This document shows, piece by piece, positions 16,203 through 25,174 of a stretch of 52,697 nt of DNA. The stretch lies in the NCBI RefSeq assembly GCF_022397915.1, contig NZ_JAKEUO010000003.1, positions 1,820-54,516 on the forward strand, read 5' to 3'. Source of the DNA: Vibrio sp. Isolate34 (GTDB lineage: Bacteria; Pseudomonadota; Gammaproteobacteria; Enterobacterales; Vibrionaceae). Both the position numbers and the translations under genes were made by a program. Each line of letters opens with the position of its first letter. The stretch's first letter is position 1. Below the pieces are notes generated by a model. It searched no databases. It was given only the letters and a program-made list of their open reading frames with translations, and was not told the origin of the DNA.

Positions 16203-18011
16203 TTAGAACTGAACGCGGTAAACTGATGTGCTACCACTTACTTCGTTGCCAACCGCAATAAAGTGGTTACCAGAGCGAGTGAAATACTTAATTGACTCTG
16301 GACCTAGGTCACCCGCTTTCGAGTTGTAAGTATCGTTGTCGCAATCACCGTCTTCATCAACCTTAGTGCACACTGGTTGTGTAAAGTCTCGATTGTTCAA
16401 GTAGCTGATGAAACTTGCGTTTTCAGGCTGTGTTACATCGTAAACCATGATGCCACCTTGGCGTTCAAGACCAATAAAGGCATAGTGCTTACCGTTAATC
16501 TCAGCCACTTCGATCGCTTCAGGTTCTACCCCTTTATCATCACTGCGATCGTCACCACTTTGGTTGTTATCATTGGTGCTATTGAAGTTTGCAGGATCTT
16601 GATCAAGAACGATTCGAGCAAAGTCATCACCGCTATCAAACACTAACTCACCAGACTCATCCCAAATAGAGAAAGAACGGCTACCGAATGCTTGAACCTT
16701 TTGATCAGCAGCAAGTGTTGCTTGTGGCTTAATCACTTTAAGACGAGCCAGTTGTTTGTTGTCTTTCAATGCACCAGCCAATGGGTGGTTAGCGTCAACT
16801 TCTAACTTCTTACCGCGCACTTCATCGACATAAGCGATACAAAAGTCTTTCTCTGTTGTGTAGTTTTCGGTGCCTTTATAGTCATCACCATCCCACTCAA
16901 AACCCTTATCATCACATACTTTTTGCGTCGTCTTGATGCCATACTCACGGCCATCGCCTTCATTCGCAGTTACGATGTAAGTGTTACCATCAACACTGTA
17001 GCTGGTGATGCTATCAGGCATGTAAAGCCCTTCTAACATTGCGTAGCTTTGCAGGTTGCCGATGTTTTTGTCTTTGTTCGATGCATCCAACTGAGCGGTA
17101 TCCCAAGGCTTGCCGCCTAGTCCAAGAATCGCATCGACTTGTGCACTTGCTACGTCAATTGCTGCCAATGCATTGTTCTCTTGCAGGGCCACATAGAGTT
17201 TACCGTTATCAGAAAACGTCAGGTATTCAGGCTCCAAGTCTTGGGCAACGGTTGTATTAGGCGCCGAGATTCGAACCTTGTCGGTCAGTTCTGCATGGCG
17301 AGGCTGACCTTGATTGAATGCCTTGAAATCAATTTGAGTCACTTTTGCTTGTAAAGGACCATTAGCTAAATCAACCAGAGTCACCGAGCCTTCAGGATCA
17401 ATGCTGTAATCTGCATTCGGCTCACCTTCGTTTGCTGATGCAATGTAACGGCCGTCTTTAGAAAAGCTCACCATGTCTGGTAATGCTCCAGCAATGTAAG
17501 TGGTGATCAGCTCTAGTGTGTCTGAGCGATACAGCGCAATAATGCCATTCTGTTGTTTGTCAGCATTTTCGATCGCGACAGCAACTAAGCCTTGATGAGT
17601 CGATACACTGTTCGCAGCACCGATATTAATACCCGAAGCCGCAGCGGCTGATTGAAGGTCGATAGAACCCTCAGATGTCGGTGTACTATCAGCGTTCATC
17701 GACAACACATCGACTTTCTGCGCTTGCGCGTTAACAACATAAAGCTTATCGGTACATGAATCGTAGCTGACGATTTCGGCTGCAGAAGTATCAAACGGAG
17801 CGTCAGCAATAGAGCTGCCCACCAAAGTAAGCCCACTTACCACCGCATCGCTCGCGATTGGCTGTTGGATGGATTGGCATTGAAGGCTAAAAGCATCAAG
17901 TGATGTTTGAGATGATGTTGTCGGCTTTGAAGTTGATTGAGAACAACCAACTAGAGCCGAGCTTACCGCGATAGGTAGTAATAAAGTCAGCTTATTAAAT
18001 TTACGATTCAT
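16203..18011 (-). CDS. Choice-of-anchor I family lipoprotein
   Basis: A 602-residue exported protein. The N-terminus is a lipoprotein signal with lipobox LVGC (Cys about residue 23). The rest looks like a beta-propeller of the choice-of-anchor I family (related to mesenchyme-specific cell surface glycoprotein and to alkaline-phosphatase-like annotations): DKLYVVNAQAQKVDVL, GRYIASANEGEPN, YIVTANEGDGREY, EPEAIEVAEINGKHYAFIGLERQGGIMVYD and GPESIKYFTRSGNHFIAVGNEVSGS in sequence. Acidic DxDxDxD-like loops (DEDGDCDND) suggest calcium binding. No enzymatic function is established. Terminators isolate it on both sides. Confidence 0.85.
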   Translation of the reverse strand: MNRKFNKLTLLLPIAVSSALVGCSQSTSKPTTSSQTSLDAFSLQCQSIQQPIASDAVVSGLTLVGSSIADAPFDTSAAEIVSYDSCTDKLYVVNAQAQKVDVLSMNADSTPTSEGSIDLQSAAAASGINIGAANSVSTHQGLVAVAIENADKQQNGIIALYRSDTLELITTYIAGALPDMVSFSKDGRYIASANEGEPNADYSIDPEGSVTLVDLANGPLQAKVTQIDFKAFNQGQPRHAELTDKVRISAPNTTVAQDLEPEYLTFSDNGKLYVALQENNALAAIDVASAQVDAILGLGGKPWDTAQLDASNKDKNIGNLQSYAMLEGLYMPDSITSYSVDGNTYIVTANEGDGREYGIKTTQKVCDDKGFEWDGDDYKGTENYTTEKDFCIAYVDEVRGKKLEVDANHPLAGALKDNKQLARLKVIKPQATLAADQKVQAFGSRSFSIWDESGELVFDSGDDFARIVLDQDPANFNSTNDNNQSGDDRSDDKGVEPEAIEVAEINGKHYAFIGLERQGGIMVYDVTQPENASFISYLNNRDFTQPVCTKVDEDGDCDNDTYNSKAGDLGPESIKYFTRSGNHFIAVGNEVSGSTSVYRVQF

Positions 18012-18154
18012 ATATCCTCCATAATTTGAATCGCGATCATAGAGGCCGCTTATGACAATTATCTTTCCCTTTTATTAACAATAGGTGACGACAATCGGTT
18101 TCCTTTACCCATAACAACAGAGGATTGGAGTGAACATTCCATTAACAAGCAAGC

Positions 18155-18190
18155 AAAAAAAACGCCCAAGCTGGCTGGTGCTTGAGCGCC
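18155..18190 (-). terminator. Terminator after ompW
   Basis: On the minus strand CGCTCAAGC pairs with GCTTGGGCG (one G-T pair) over an 8-nt loop and is followed by eight T. Confidence 0.8.
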
Positions 18191-18212
18191 TTTAGTAAAC
18201 TGAATAGGTGGA

Positions 18213-18863
18213 TTAGAAGTTGTAACCACCACCGATCATGAATACCCATGGGTCGATATCAACGTCTGTTGAGTAGCTATTACCATTAACATCTTTATAT
18301 TTTGCAGTTGTATCGATATCTGCATACCACACAGAAGCGTTCAGGAACCAGTCTTCATTGATCATGTAGTCGACGCCAATATTTGCTGCAAGGCCCCAAG
18401 AGTCATCAAGAGACAAATCACGTAAGTCAGCGTTTTTACCAGTTCCGTTAAACTCTTCGTCAAAGAAGAACGTGTAGTTGATACCAGCACCTACGTAAGG
18501 ACGAATTTCACTATTTGCCTCACCAAAGTAGTACTGAACCATCAACGTCGGTGGAAGATGTTTAACATCAGCAATATCACCTAATCCACCCAAATTAGTA
18601 GATACAGTATGTGAAAAAGGAGTTGCTGCAAGAATTTCTAAACTGATGTTATCAGTAAACATGTAGCCAAATGTTAGACCAAGTTGAGTATTTGAATCTA
18701 CAGATAGCTCTGAACCTGGTGAGTTTAGTACATCACCACTGCTGTCGTTTGGAGATACAATAGCCGCACCTGCACGGATGATGAAATCACCTTCTTTATG
18801 AGCAAGAACATTCGTTGACATAAGAGCCGCAATAACCGCAATACCACATACTGTTTTTTTCAT
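18213..18863 (-). CDS. ompW: Outer membrane protein OmpW
   Basis: A 216-residue protein with a cleavable signal peptide (MKKTVCGIAVIAALMSTNVLA, cut before HKEGD) and the eight-stranded barrel pattern of OmpW: GDFIIRAGAAIVSPND, LGLTFGYMFTDNISLEILAATPF, HLPPTLMVQYYF, IRPYVGAGINYTFFFDE, and a C-terminal aromatic FMIGGGYNF needed for barrel assembly. OmpW forms a narrow hydrophobic channel and is linked to salt, oxygen and metabolite stress. A perfect FNR-type box lies 94 bp upstream of the ATG, in keeping with anaerobic control known for the enterobacterial gene. Confidence 0.94.
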   Translation of the reverse strand: MKKTVCGIAVIAALMSTNVLAHKEGDFIIRAGAAIVSPNDSSGDVLNSPGSELSVDSNTQLGLTFGYMFTDNISLEILAATPFSHTVSTNLGGLGDIADVKHLPPTLMVQYYFGEANSEIRPYVGAGINYTFFFDEEFNGTGKNADLRDLSLDDSWGLAANIGVDYMINEDWFLNASVWYADIDTTAKYKDVNGNSYSTDVDIDPWVFMIGGGYNF

Positions 18864-18956
18864 TATAATTTCCTTTTGAGGGCTTAATTCTTTATTGGTG
18901 AATGAGTAATCATTTCTTATTTTGCGTGCAAGGTAGCATAGAATAACCCTACTTTA

Positions 18957-18970
18957 TTGATGGAAATCAA
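18957..18970 (-). promoter_or_regulatory. FNR-type box upstream of ompW
   Basis: TTGATGGAAATCAA is a perfect 14-bp match to TTGAT-N4-ATCAA. On the minus strand a TATGCT -10 element follows at 18935-18940, which would place the box about 35-41 bp before the start of transcription, suited to activation. Confidence 0.7.
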
Positions 18971-19094
18971 TTTGTGAAAAGTTGTGATTACTTATGTAAA
19001 TTTATATCGACCCGATCACTTTATTCCTTCATTTTATTGACAGTTTTGTAATGCAACTTTTCCGTGCATCATTTTGTTAACTCTGCCCTTTCAC

Positions 19095-19119
19095 TTTGAT
19101 CTGATCTCTTTGGATCAAA
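19095..19119. promoter_or_regulatory. Inverted repeat upstream of glgC
   Basis: TTTGATC-N11-GATCAAA in the 400-bp divergent region between ompW and glgC, 146 bp before the glgC ATG. A possible operator; no regulator is apparent nearby. Confidence 0.3.
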
Positions 19120-19264
19120 ATAGAGCAATCCAACATCCCGTACGCATCAATTTGGTGCAGTCTCGCAGAGTTCATTGTCACCTCGGTTAATATTCAATGA
19201 GTTACATTTGGCGTGGTGCTTGCAAGTCTATGTTCATAATCATAAATACATTGAGGTTCTGACT

Positions 19265-20485
19265 ATGCAAGACACTCTAACAATCGTTCTGGCCGGCGGT
19301 GTTGGCTCTCGGCTTTCCCCTCTCACCGATAACCGCGCAAAACCTGCGGTACCCTTTGGTGGCAAATATCGAATCATCGATTTCACACTCGCGAACTGCC
19401 TTCACTCTGGGCTTCGCCAAATTCTGGTACTGACTCAGTACAAGTCTCACTCTTTGCAAAAACACTTACGTGATGGTTGGTCGGTGCTTAACCCCGAGCT
19501 CGGCGAATACATCACCAATGTTCCCCCGCAAATGCGCACAGGTGACAGCTGGTATAGCGGTACTGCCGATGCGATTTATCAAAACTTGTATCTGCTATCT
19601 CGCAGTGAAGCTAAGCATGTAGTGGTGTTATCTGGCGACCATATCTATCGCATGGATTACGCCCCAATGCTCAAGCAACATAAGCAGAATGAAGCTGACT
19701 TGACGGTCGCCTGTATGGAAGTGTCGATTGATGAGGCCAAAGAGTTTGGTGTGATGGAGATAGACGAGTCTCTACAAATCAATAACTTTACCGAGAAGCC
19801 ACGTTACCCCGCGTGCGTACCCGGTAGACCGACCCGAAGTATGGCTTCAATGGGGATTTACATCTTTGATAAGGAAATACTGACTCAAGCATTACTTGCA
19901 GATGCAGAAGATCCAGACTCAAGCCACGATTTCGGTAAAGACATCATTCCAAAGTTAGTCGGTAACAACAGTGTTTACGCGTATAAGTTTGGTGACGAAG
20001 AAGGACGCGTAACTCAAGACGCTTACTGGAGAGATGTGGGTACGATCGACTCATATTACCAATCAAATATGGATCTGTTGAAACCGGCCTCGCCTATCGA
20101 TTTGTACCAACCGGATTGGGCGATTCGCACCTATGATCCGCAACTGCCACCAGCACGAACCATCGCCTCTGTAGAAGGGAACCAAGGGATATTCATCAAC
20201 TCGATGATCGCGAATGGGGTGGTGATTGAAGGGGGGTCGGCGCAAAACTCTATCTTCTTCCCTAAGGTCAAAGTCAGCAATGCCGCGATTGTAATTGATA
20301 GTATTCTGTTTGAAGATGTCGAGATCGGGCGAAACTGCCACATTCAAAACTGCATCATCGACAAGAACGTAAAAGTGCCAGATGGAACACAAATTGGCAT
20401 AGATAGCCTTGCGGATGCCAAGCGCTTCCACATATCAAAGCAAGGCGTAATAGTGGTGCCCTCTTCTTACGAATTTAATGAGTAA
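19265..20485 (+). CDS. glgC: Glucose-1-phosphate adenylyltransferase
   Basis: A 406-residue ADP-glucose pyrophosphorylase making ADP-glucose from glucose 1-phosphate and ATP, the committed step of glycogen synthesis. The nucleotidyltransferase signature VLAGGVGSRLSPLTDNRAKPAVPFGG spans about residues 8-33; SGDHIYRMDY holds the catalytic Asp; FTEKP and SMGIYIFD bind sugar phosphate; a left-handed beta-helix follows from about 290. I chose the ATG at 19265 (TTGAGG 8 nt upstream), where the family's N-terminus begins, rather than 19175. No other glg gene is adjacent, so this may be the second, stand-alone GlgC of vibrios. Confidence 0.95.
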   Translation: MQDTLTIVLAGGVGSRLSPLTDNRAKPAVPFGGKYRIIDFTLANCLHSGLRQILVLTQYKSHSLQKHLRDGWSVLNPELGEYITNVPPQMRTGDSWYSGTADAIYQNLYLLSRSEAKHVVVLSGDHIYRMDYAPMLKQHKQNEADLTVACMEVSIDEAKEFGVMEIDESLQINNFTEKPRYPACVPGRPTRSMASMGIYIFDKEILTQALLADAEDPDSSHDFGKDIIPKLVGNNSVYAYKFGDEEGRVTQDAYWRDVGTIDSYYQSNMDLLKPASPIDLYQPDWAIRTYDPQLPPARTIASVEGNQGIFINSMIANGVVIEGGSAQNSIFFPKVKVSNAAIVIDSILFEDVEIGRNCHIQNCIIDKNVKVPDGTQIGIDSLADAKRFHISKQGVIVVPSSYEFNE

Positions 20486-20521
20486 TCTTTGGCGTTGGAA
20501 TCGCTTTTCTTTGAATATAAA

Positions 20522-20552
20522 AAGGCAGCGAGCTCACTGCCTTCTTATCTTT
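20522..20552 (+). terminator. Terminator after glgC
   Basis: AAGGCAG (20522-20528) and CTGCCTT (20537-20543) form a stem, followed by CTTATCTTT. The T-run is broken, so efficiency is uncertain. Confidence 0.6.
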
Positions 20553-20884
20553 AGAAATAACCTTAACCGAAAGCTCAAGTTATCCGTCTTGAAATGAAAT
20601 TTATAAAAACAGACTAGAATAAGTATTTGGAGTGATACCTAATTAGGGCGATAAAAAATAAGCAGAAGGAGTGATTTGGAGAAATACTTCAAAGATGAGG
20701 GATTTTTAAACACGTTTGAAATTCACGAAACATAATATGCGATCAGTTCATCGGACTTTCAAGGGACTAAGAGGAGATTATTTGATAACACTGAAGTGAA
20801 TCACACATGTGCTATTTCGCTGTTGGTTAAACTATCCGATGTTTGCTACGTTTAAATGACACAGTCATTGGAAAGGTATGATTT
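20553..20884. other. Intergenic region upstream of hpf
   Basis: About 330 bp, A/T rich, with no coding region I can support. It must hold the hpf promoter. AGGAG at 20771-20775 has no open frame of note behind it. Confidence 0.35.
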
Positions 20885-21241
20885 ATGAAAATAAACGTTC
20901 AAACACATCACGTATCAATTAACGACGACTCACGTAAAGACATCGAAGGTAAATTCGAAAAGATATCTAACCATTTTCCATCACTGATTAGCTGCGACAT
21001 CATCATTACAAAAGAACATGGTCAACATCAGGTTGAAGTGTTCACCAACTACGAAGGTGTACGTGTAAGCGCAAAAGCTACAGATGACGTTATGTATCCA
21101 GCTATCGCTTCAGCACTCAAGAAACTTGAAGCGGGCCTAAGTAACCGTAAGGGACAATTAAAAGCAGACCTACACGAGAAACCAACAAGTACCAAGCCAG
21201 AGATTGCTTCGGACATCATCCAAGAGATGAAACTGGTATAA
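20885..21241 (+). CDS. hpf: Ribosome hibernation promoting factor, HPF/YfiA family
   Basis: A 118-residue short-form HPF/RaiA protein. It has the beta-alpha-beta-beta-beta-alpha pattern: MKINVQTHHVSINDDSRKDIEGKFEKI, then HQVEVFTNYEGVRVSAKATDDVMYPAIASALKKLEAGLSNRK style residues (about 56-100), with the basic face that docks in the 30S channel. The length and lack of a C-terminal dimerisation domain mark it as a short form, which in gammaproteobacteria either makes 100S dimers with RMF (HPF) or blocks 70S (YfiA). Sequence alone does not decide which. AAGGTATG precedes the ATG. A terminator follows. Confidence 0.88.
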   Translation: MKINVQTHHVSINDDSRKDIEGKFEKISNHFPSLISCDIIITKEHGQHQVEVFTNYEGVRVSAKATDDVMYPAIASALKKLEAGLSNRKGQLKADLHEKPTSTKPEIASDIIQEMKLV

Positions 21242-21292
21242 TTACTCAAGTAGCTCAAGCTTACTAACGAATAGAAGCTTATAAAGAATTGC

Positions 21293-21321
21293 AAAGCCAG
21301 CACACGTTGCTGGCTTTTTCG
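21293..21321 (+). terminator. Terminator after hpf
   Basis: AAAGCCAGC (21293-21301) and GCTGGCTTT (21309-21317) with a 7-nt loop, then TTC. Confidence 0.85.
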
Positions 21322-21467
21322 ATCTTGAGACTCAATCATCCCCTCTCATTACCAAATCGCTATTTCAGCTCAAATCCATATCGTCTTTAAGTCTCTAGTT
21401 GCTATAACAATCACGAATAGTATTTGATAGAGTTATCCGAAATCTAGATCAAAACGGAATATTTGTT

Positions 21468-21623
21468 ATGAAGAAAGTCGCGTTGATACTTTTCCTAGCC
21501 ACTCAATTAATGGCTTGTACCGAGGTTGGCAGTGAAGCTTGGTGTGCGGACATGAAAGAAAAGCCTAAAGGTGACTGGACGGCTAATGAAGCTGGCGATT
21601 TTGCCAAGCACTGTATTTTCTAA
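21468..21623 (+). CDS. Small DUF3012-type lipoprotein
   Basis: A 51-residue exported protein. MKKVALILFLATQLMAC is a complete lipoprotein signal with lipobox LMAC (Cys 17). The mature part is about 35 residues with the DUF3012 pattern EAWCADMKEKPKGDWTANEA, then GDFAKHCIF at the end; Cys 26 and Cys 49 could form a disulfide. Families of this size are common in marine gammaproteobacteria and have no known role. The ribosome site is weak (ACGGAA). It lies in its own unit between the hpf terminator and the HAD gene. Confidence 0.82.
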   Translation: MKKVALILFLATQLMACTEVGSEAWCADMKEKPKGDWTANEAGDFAKHCIF

Positions 21624-21701
21624 GCACGTTATCTTTTAGCTCTGCATTGAGCTTAATTAACACGCTCCATATAACACAATCAATGGAATAAGTGAGTTTG
21701 A

Positions 21702-22481
21702 ATGAAACACCAACTAGACAATAACTGGAAGCACATCGAGTGGGTATTAACCGACGTCGATGACACGCTCACTTGGCAAGGTTCACTCCCTCCAGAAACC
21801 CTGATTGCGTTACAAAAGCTGAGAGATAGTGGAATCAAAGTGGTTGCGGTGACTGGCGCCTGTGCAGGTTGGTGTGATCATATTGCACAACTATGGCCTG
21901 TCGATGCCGTGCTTGGAGAGAACGGCGCCTTCTTATTAGAGAAACAAGATGCCGCATTACAGCTTTCATCGGAAACGCCGCTAGAACAAGTGCGCCAGAC
22001 CCAAGCAAGGCTCAAACAACAAGTCGAGGAGATCTTGCTGAGTTACCCAGACCTATCCCTAACTTTGGACCAATCTTATCGCTTGTGTGAGGTCGCGATT
22101 GATATCGGACAGAATCGAAAGCCTGTTGATCCTGAAATAGTGCAAGCGGTACTCGAAAGAATACATGCTTTAGGTGCGCACGCGACAGCAAGTTCGATTC
22201 ATATCAATGCTTGGTATGGCGAGCACTCTAAGAAAAACGCAGTGCACCGTTTCCTTACGAATAAAGGCTTATCACTTGAACAAATCCATAATCAAGCCTG
22301 CTATGTCGGTGACTCAATGAACGACCAACAGATGTTCGAGTCGTTACGTCTGACCGTTGGCGTGGCTAATATTAAGCACTATTGGGATAAGCTAGATCAT
22401 CACCCAAATAAGGTTATGTCGCAGCCGGGTGGCTATGGGTTTGCAGAATTTGTCGATGCACTTCTGGCAGTAAAAAGCTAG
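21702..22481 (+). CDS. HAD-superfamily hydrolase, Cof/IIB type
   Basis: A 259-residue phosphatase. Motif I is TDVDDTLTW (about 17-25, nucleophile Asp in DxDxT), motif II is VVAVTGAC (Thr), motif III Lys is in HSKKNAVHRFL, and motif IV is CYVGDSMNDQQMF. The insertion between motifs II and III fits the C2 cap of the IIB subclass, which acts on sugar phosphates or phosphorylated small molecules. Its GACAGWCDHIAQLW segment is unusual in carrying Cys around motif II. Substrate unknown. Confidence 0.88.
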   Translation: MKHQLDNNWKHIEWVLTDVDDTLTWQGSLPPETLIALQKLRDSGIKVVAVTGACAGWCDHIAQLWPVDAVLGENGAFLLEKQDAALQLSSETPLEQVRQTQARLKQQVEEILLSYPDLSLTLDQSYRLCEVAIDIGQNRKPVDPEIVQAVLERIHALGAHATASSIHINAWYGEHSKKNAVHRFLTNKGLSLEQIHNQACYVGDSMNDQQMFESLRLTVGVANIKHYWDKLDHHPNKVMSQPGGYGFAEFVDALLAVKS

Positions 22482-22534
22482 ACACTTAAAGGCTAACCTG
22501 CACTTCTAATAAGCTTTATGTCCGCTCAGATGAC

Positions 22535-22579
22535 ATAAAAAAACGACCGCTAGGTAGACCGAAGTACCTAGGGTCGTTT
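22535..22579 (-). terminator. Terminator of the phn operon
   Basis: AAACGACC (22541-22548) pairs with GGTCGTTT (22572-22579), extended by CTAGGTA/TACCTAG inside. The minus strand has a run of T right after the stem. Confidence 0.85.
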
Positions 22580-22658
22580 GAGCTTCAAAGTGCTAGATAA
22601 GCTCTCAACTTTCACACAAAACACATGTCACAAAAAACATAGTGCTCGCAACACTTCA

Positions 22659-23462
22659 TTAGATCAGTTTGTTACGGATGTGGATCACCACAGCTTCTGC
22701 AACGATAACCACAGCAAAAATACTCACCAATACCATCGAAACCTTTTGCCATTCAAAAAGGTTTTGCGCATCGTTTAGCACCACACCAATACCACCAGCG
22801 CCCACCAAACCCAATACCGCAGATTCACGCACGTTGATGTCCCAACGGAACAATACGATGGAGTAGAACGCTGGCATCACTTGTGGCCAATACCCTTTCA
22901 GCAGAATACTCATCCACGAAGCACCCGTTGCGCGTAAAGCTTCAATAGGCCCCATGTTCACTTCGGCAATGGCTTCCGCTAACAGCTTCCCTACAAAGCC
23001 GATACTGCGAATTGCAATTGCCATGATGCCTGCGAGAACACCGGGGCCAAACAGTGCGATAAACAGCAGTGCCCAAACCAATGAATTCACTGAACGTGAA
23101 GACACGAGGAAGAATTGAGCGACCCAGTTCAACGCTTTATTAGGTGTAATGTTTGGTGCGTTTAACAACGCTAAAGGAATCGCAAATACCAAAGTAAACA
23201 GTGTTCCTAACGTCGCGATGTGTAAGGTTTCAATCATCGCCGCGTGGATCGATTCTGGATAGAAGCCGTAGTCCATTGGCACCATTCGCTCGAACATATC
23301 CGCAAACTGAGCAGGCGCGTCATAAAGAAATTCAGGAATCACTTCTACCGTCTGCCAAGACCACACGATGGCACACACAAGGCTGAGGTAAACGGCGAAT
23401 CGAGCCACACGTTCGTTGGGTGTAAAGCGCTGCCACTCTCTATCGATAGATGCAGTTGTCAT
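22659..23462 (-). CDS. phnE: Phosphonate-type ABC transporter permease (second PhnE)
   Basis: A 267-residue inner-membrane permease with about six helices. The ABC contact loop EAxxxxGxxxxxxxxxxxP is seen in IEALRATGASWMSILLKGYWP (about 174-194), followed by the typical VRESAVLGLVGAGGIGVVL. It overlaps the upstream permease gene by one base (TAATG), so translation is coupled. With the other permease it would form the channel of the PhnCDE importer for phosphonates, phosphite or phosphate esters. Confidence 0.93.
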   Translation of the reverse strand: MTTASIDREWQRFTPNERVARFAVYLSLVCAIVWSWQTVEVIPEFLYDAPAQFADMFERMVPMDYGFYPESIHAAMIETLHIATLGTLFTLVFAIPLALLNAPNITPNKALNWVAQFFLVSSRSVNSLVWALLFIALFGPGVLAGIMAIAIRSIGFVGKLLAEAIAEVNMGPIEALRATGASWMSILLKGYWPQVMPAFYSIVLFRWDINVRESAVLGLVGAGGIGVVLNDAQNLFEWQKVSMVLVSIFAVVIVAEAVVIHIRNKLI

Positions 23463-24286
23463 TAGAAGATTCTCCTAACAATGTTGGAAAGAAATTCACC
23501 GACAAGAATCAGTGCGATAATGGTGATCAAAATAGCGGCGACGAAGTCGTAGTCGAAACGTTGGAAGGCAGAGAAAAGTGTCCCGCCAAGGCCGCCCGCA
23601 CCTACGATGCCTACCATGGTTGAGTTACGTAGGTTGGAATCCAACTGGTAGCTTGCAAAGCCAATAAAACGCGTAAATACCTGTGGCATAACGGCATACA
23701 AAATCACACTAGTAAAACTAGCGCCTGTCGCTTTAATTGCTTCAACCGGTTTAAAAGAGATCTCTTCAATCGCTTCGGCGAAAAGCTTCGCAATGAAACC
23801 AATCGATGCAAACACCAAGGTCAAAATCCCAGCCAGCGCCCCAAAGCCCACCGCTTTCACAAACAAGATAGCGATAATCACTGGGTGAAAAGAACGGCAC
23901 AAGGCAATAAAACCACGTATAGGCGTTGATACGATTGACGGCATCATGTTTCTCGCAGCAAGCAAGCCTAAAAATAGCGAGATAACGATGCCGAAGAAAC
24001 TTGAGATAATCGCGATCTGTAAGCTCTCTGCTAAACCACTTAACAACAAACTGGTACGCGAAAAATCAGGCGGAAACATTCTAGATAGTAATCGCTCACT
24101 TTCACCAAAGCCGATGATCAAACGGTCAAACGTCAGCCCTAATGTCGACAAGCTGTAGAACAGGTAAGCAATAATGCCAGCGATGATCGCACGGTTCGTC
24201 CATGACACCTTGAATGGGGTTTCATGGCTCGTTGGCGATGTGTTTGATGAAACGCTTGACGATGAGCTTGGGTTTAATCCAGCCAT
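23462..24286 (-). CDS. phnE: Phosphonate-type ABC transporter permease (first PhnE)
   Basis: A 274-residue permease, paralogous to its downstream neighbour. It has the contact loop [21 protein letters not shown] and the family end motif [23 protein letters not shown] Ser/Thr-rich polar leader of about 24 residues precedes the first helix. Its start overlaps the end of phnC by 13 nt. Two different PhnE subunits instead of one homodimeric PhnE suggests a heterodimeric channel. Confidence 0.93.
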   Translation of the reverse strand: MAGLNPSSSSSVSSNTSPTSHETPFKVSWTNRAIIAGIIAYLFYSLSTLGLTFDRLIIGFGESERLLSRMFPPDFSRTSLLLSGLAESLQIAIISSFFGIVISLFLGLLAARNMMPSIVSTPIRGFIALCRSFHPVIIAILFVKAVGFGALAGILTLVFASIGFIAKLFAEAIEEISFKPVEAIKATGASFTSVILYAVMPQVFTRFIGFASYQLDSNLRNSTMVGIVGAGGLGGTLFSAFQRFDYDFVAAILITIIALILVGEFLSNIVRRIF

Positions 24287-25044
24287 GACTCACCCCCATA
24301 TATAATTTTCAGATCTTCCTCTGAAATGCCTTCAGGGCTGCCATCGTAATGCACCTTGCCATTGCACATACCGATGATGCGTTTGGCATAACGCTTGGCT
24401 AAGTTCACATCATGGATATTCACCAACACCGGGATGTTTTTCTGTTCAGCGAAGGTTTCCATTAACTCCATGATCTCAACCGCAGTTTTCGGGTCAAGTG
24501 ATGAGGTAGGTTCGTCAGCAAGAAGAATATATGGGTCTTGCATTACTGCACGAGCGATACCAACACGCTGCCTCTGACCGCCAGATAAGCTGTCGGCACG
24601 TTGGTTGGCAAAGTCTTGCAGACCAACAAATTCCAGCAACTCAAAAGCCTTTGCTAAGTCTTGTGCTGAATAATTACGACGCCAAGCATTCCAAGCGGTC
24701 ATGTAACCTAAACGTCCACTCAACACGTTTTCGATAACCGTTAAACGCTCTACCAAGTTGTACTCTTGAAATACCATGCCGATATGACGGCGCTGTTTAC
24801 GAAGTGCTTGGCCTTTTAGTTGAGTCAGGTCGGCACCATCAAATATGATCTCACCTTGGCTTGGGTCATTAAGGCGGTTGATACAACGCAGAAGTGTACT
24901 TTTACCGGTACCCGACGGGCCAATAATCGCGATGATGCCAGGCTCGTCGATATCAATATTAATGCCTTTAAGGATTGGCTTGCCTGCCACATATTCATGA
25001 AATAGGTTGTTGATCTTTATTCCGTCATAGCTTGCTACGGCCAT
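24274..25044 (-). CDS. phnC: Phosphonate-type ABC transporter ATP-binding protein
   Basis: A 256-residue ATPase with Walker [10 protein letters not shown] (about 42-50), Q-loop [11 protein letters not shown], signature [14 protein letters not shown] (about 153-166), Walker [13 protein letters not shown] and switch His in [12 protein letters not shown]. The [20 protein letters not shown] stretch is specific to the PhnC branch of ABC ATPases. It powers import with the two PhnE permeases and PhnD. A 130-bp gap with a stable hairpin separates it from phnD. Confidence 0.94.
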   Translation of the reverse strand: MAVASYDGIKINNLFHEYVAGKPILKGINIDIDEPGIIAIIGPSGTGKSTLLRCINRLNDPSQGEIIFDGADLTQLKGQALRKQRRHIGMVFQEYNLVERLTVIENVLSGRLGYMTAWNAWRRNYSAQDLAKAFELLEFVGLQDFANQRADSLSGGQRQRVGIARAVMQDPYILLADEPTSSLDPKTAVEIMELMETFAEQKNIPVLVNIHDVNLAKRYAKRIIGMCNGKVHYDGSPEGISEEDLKIIYGGESWLD

Positions 25045-25075
25045 ACTGCATTTCCTTGTGCGAATTTTAGAATGA

Positions 25076-25102
25076 TCTATGCCCTACCCGCTAGGGCATA
25101 GA
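25076..25102 (-). other. Intergenic hairpin between phnD and phnC
   Basis: Perfect 11-bp stem TCTATGCCCTA (25076-25086) and TAGGGCATAGA (25092-25102) with a 5-nt loop. No T-run follows on the transcribed strand, so it is not a typical terminator. It probably protects the 3' end of phnD mRNA or partly reduces read-through, giving more binding protein than transporter. Confidence 0.55.
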
Positions 25103-25174
25103 TACTTAATTGAAGTAAGTGTTCTGGGAGACCTAAGCTTAATATGAAGCCAAAGTCTTCTTTGGAACTAAGAA

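Noticed and set aside
18012..18120. TTGTCAT-like sequence upstream of the large lipoprotein, considered as a Pho box
   Set aside because: Only one good half-site; the 11-bp-spaced second half-site of a Pho box is absent.
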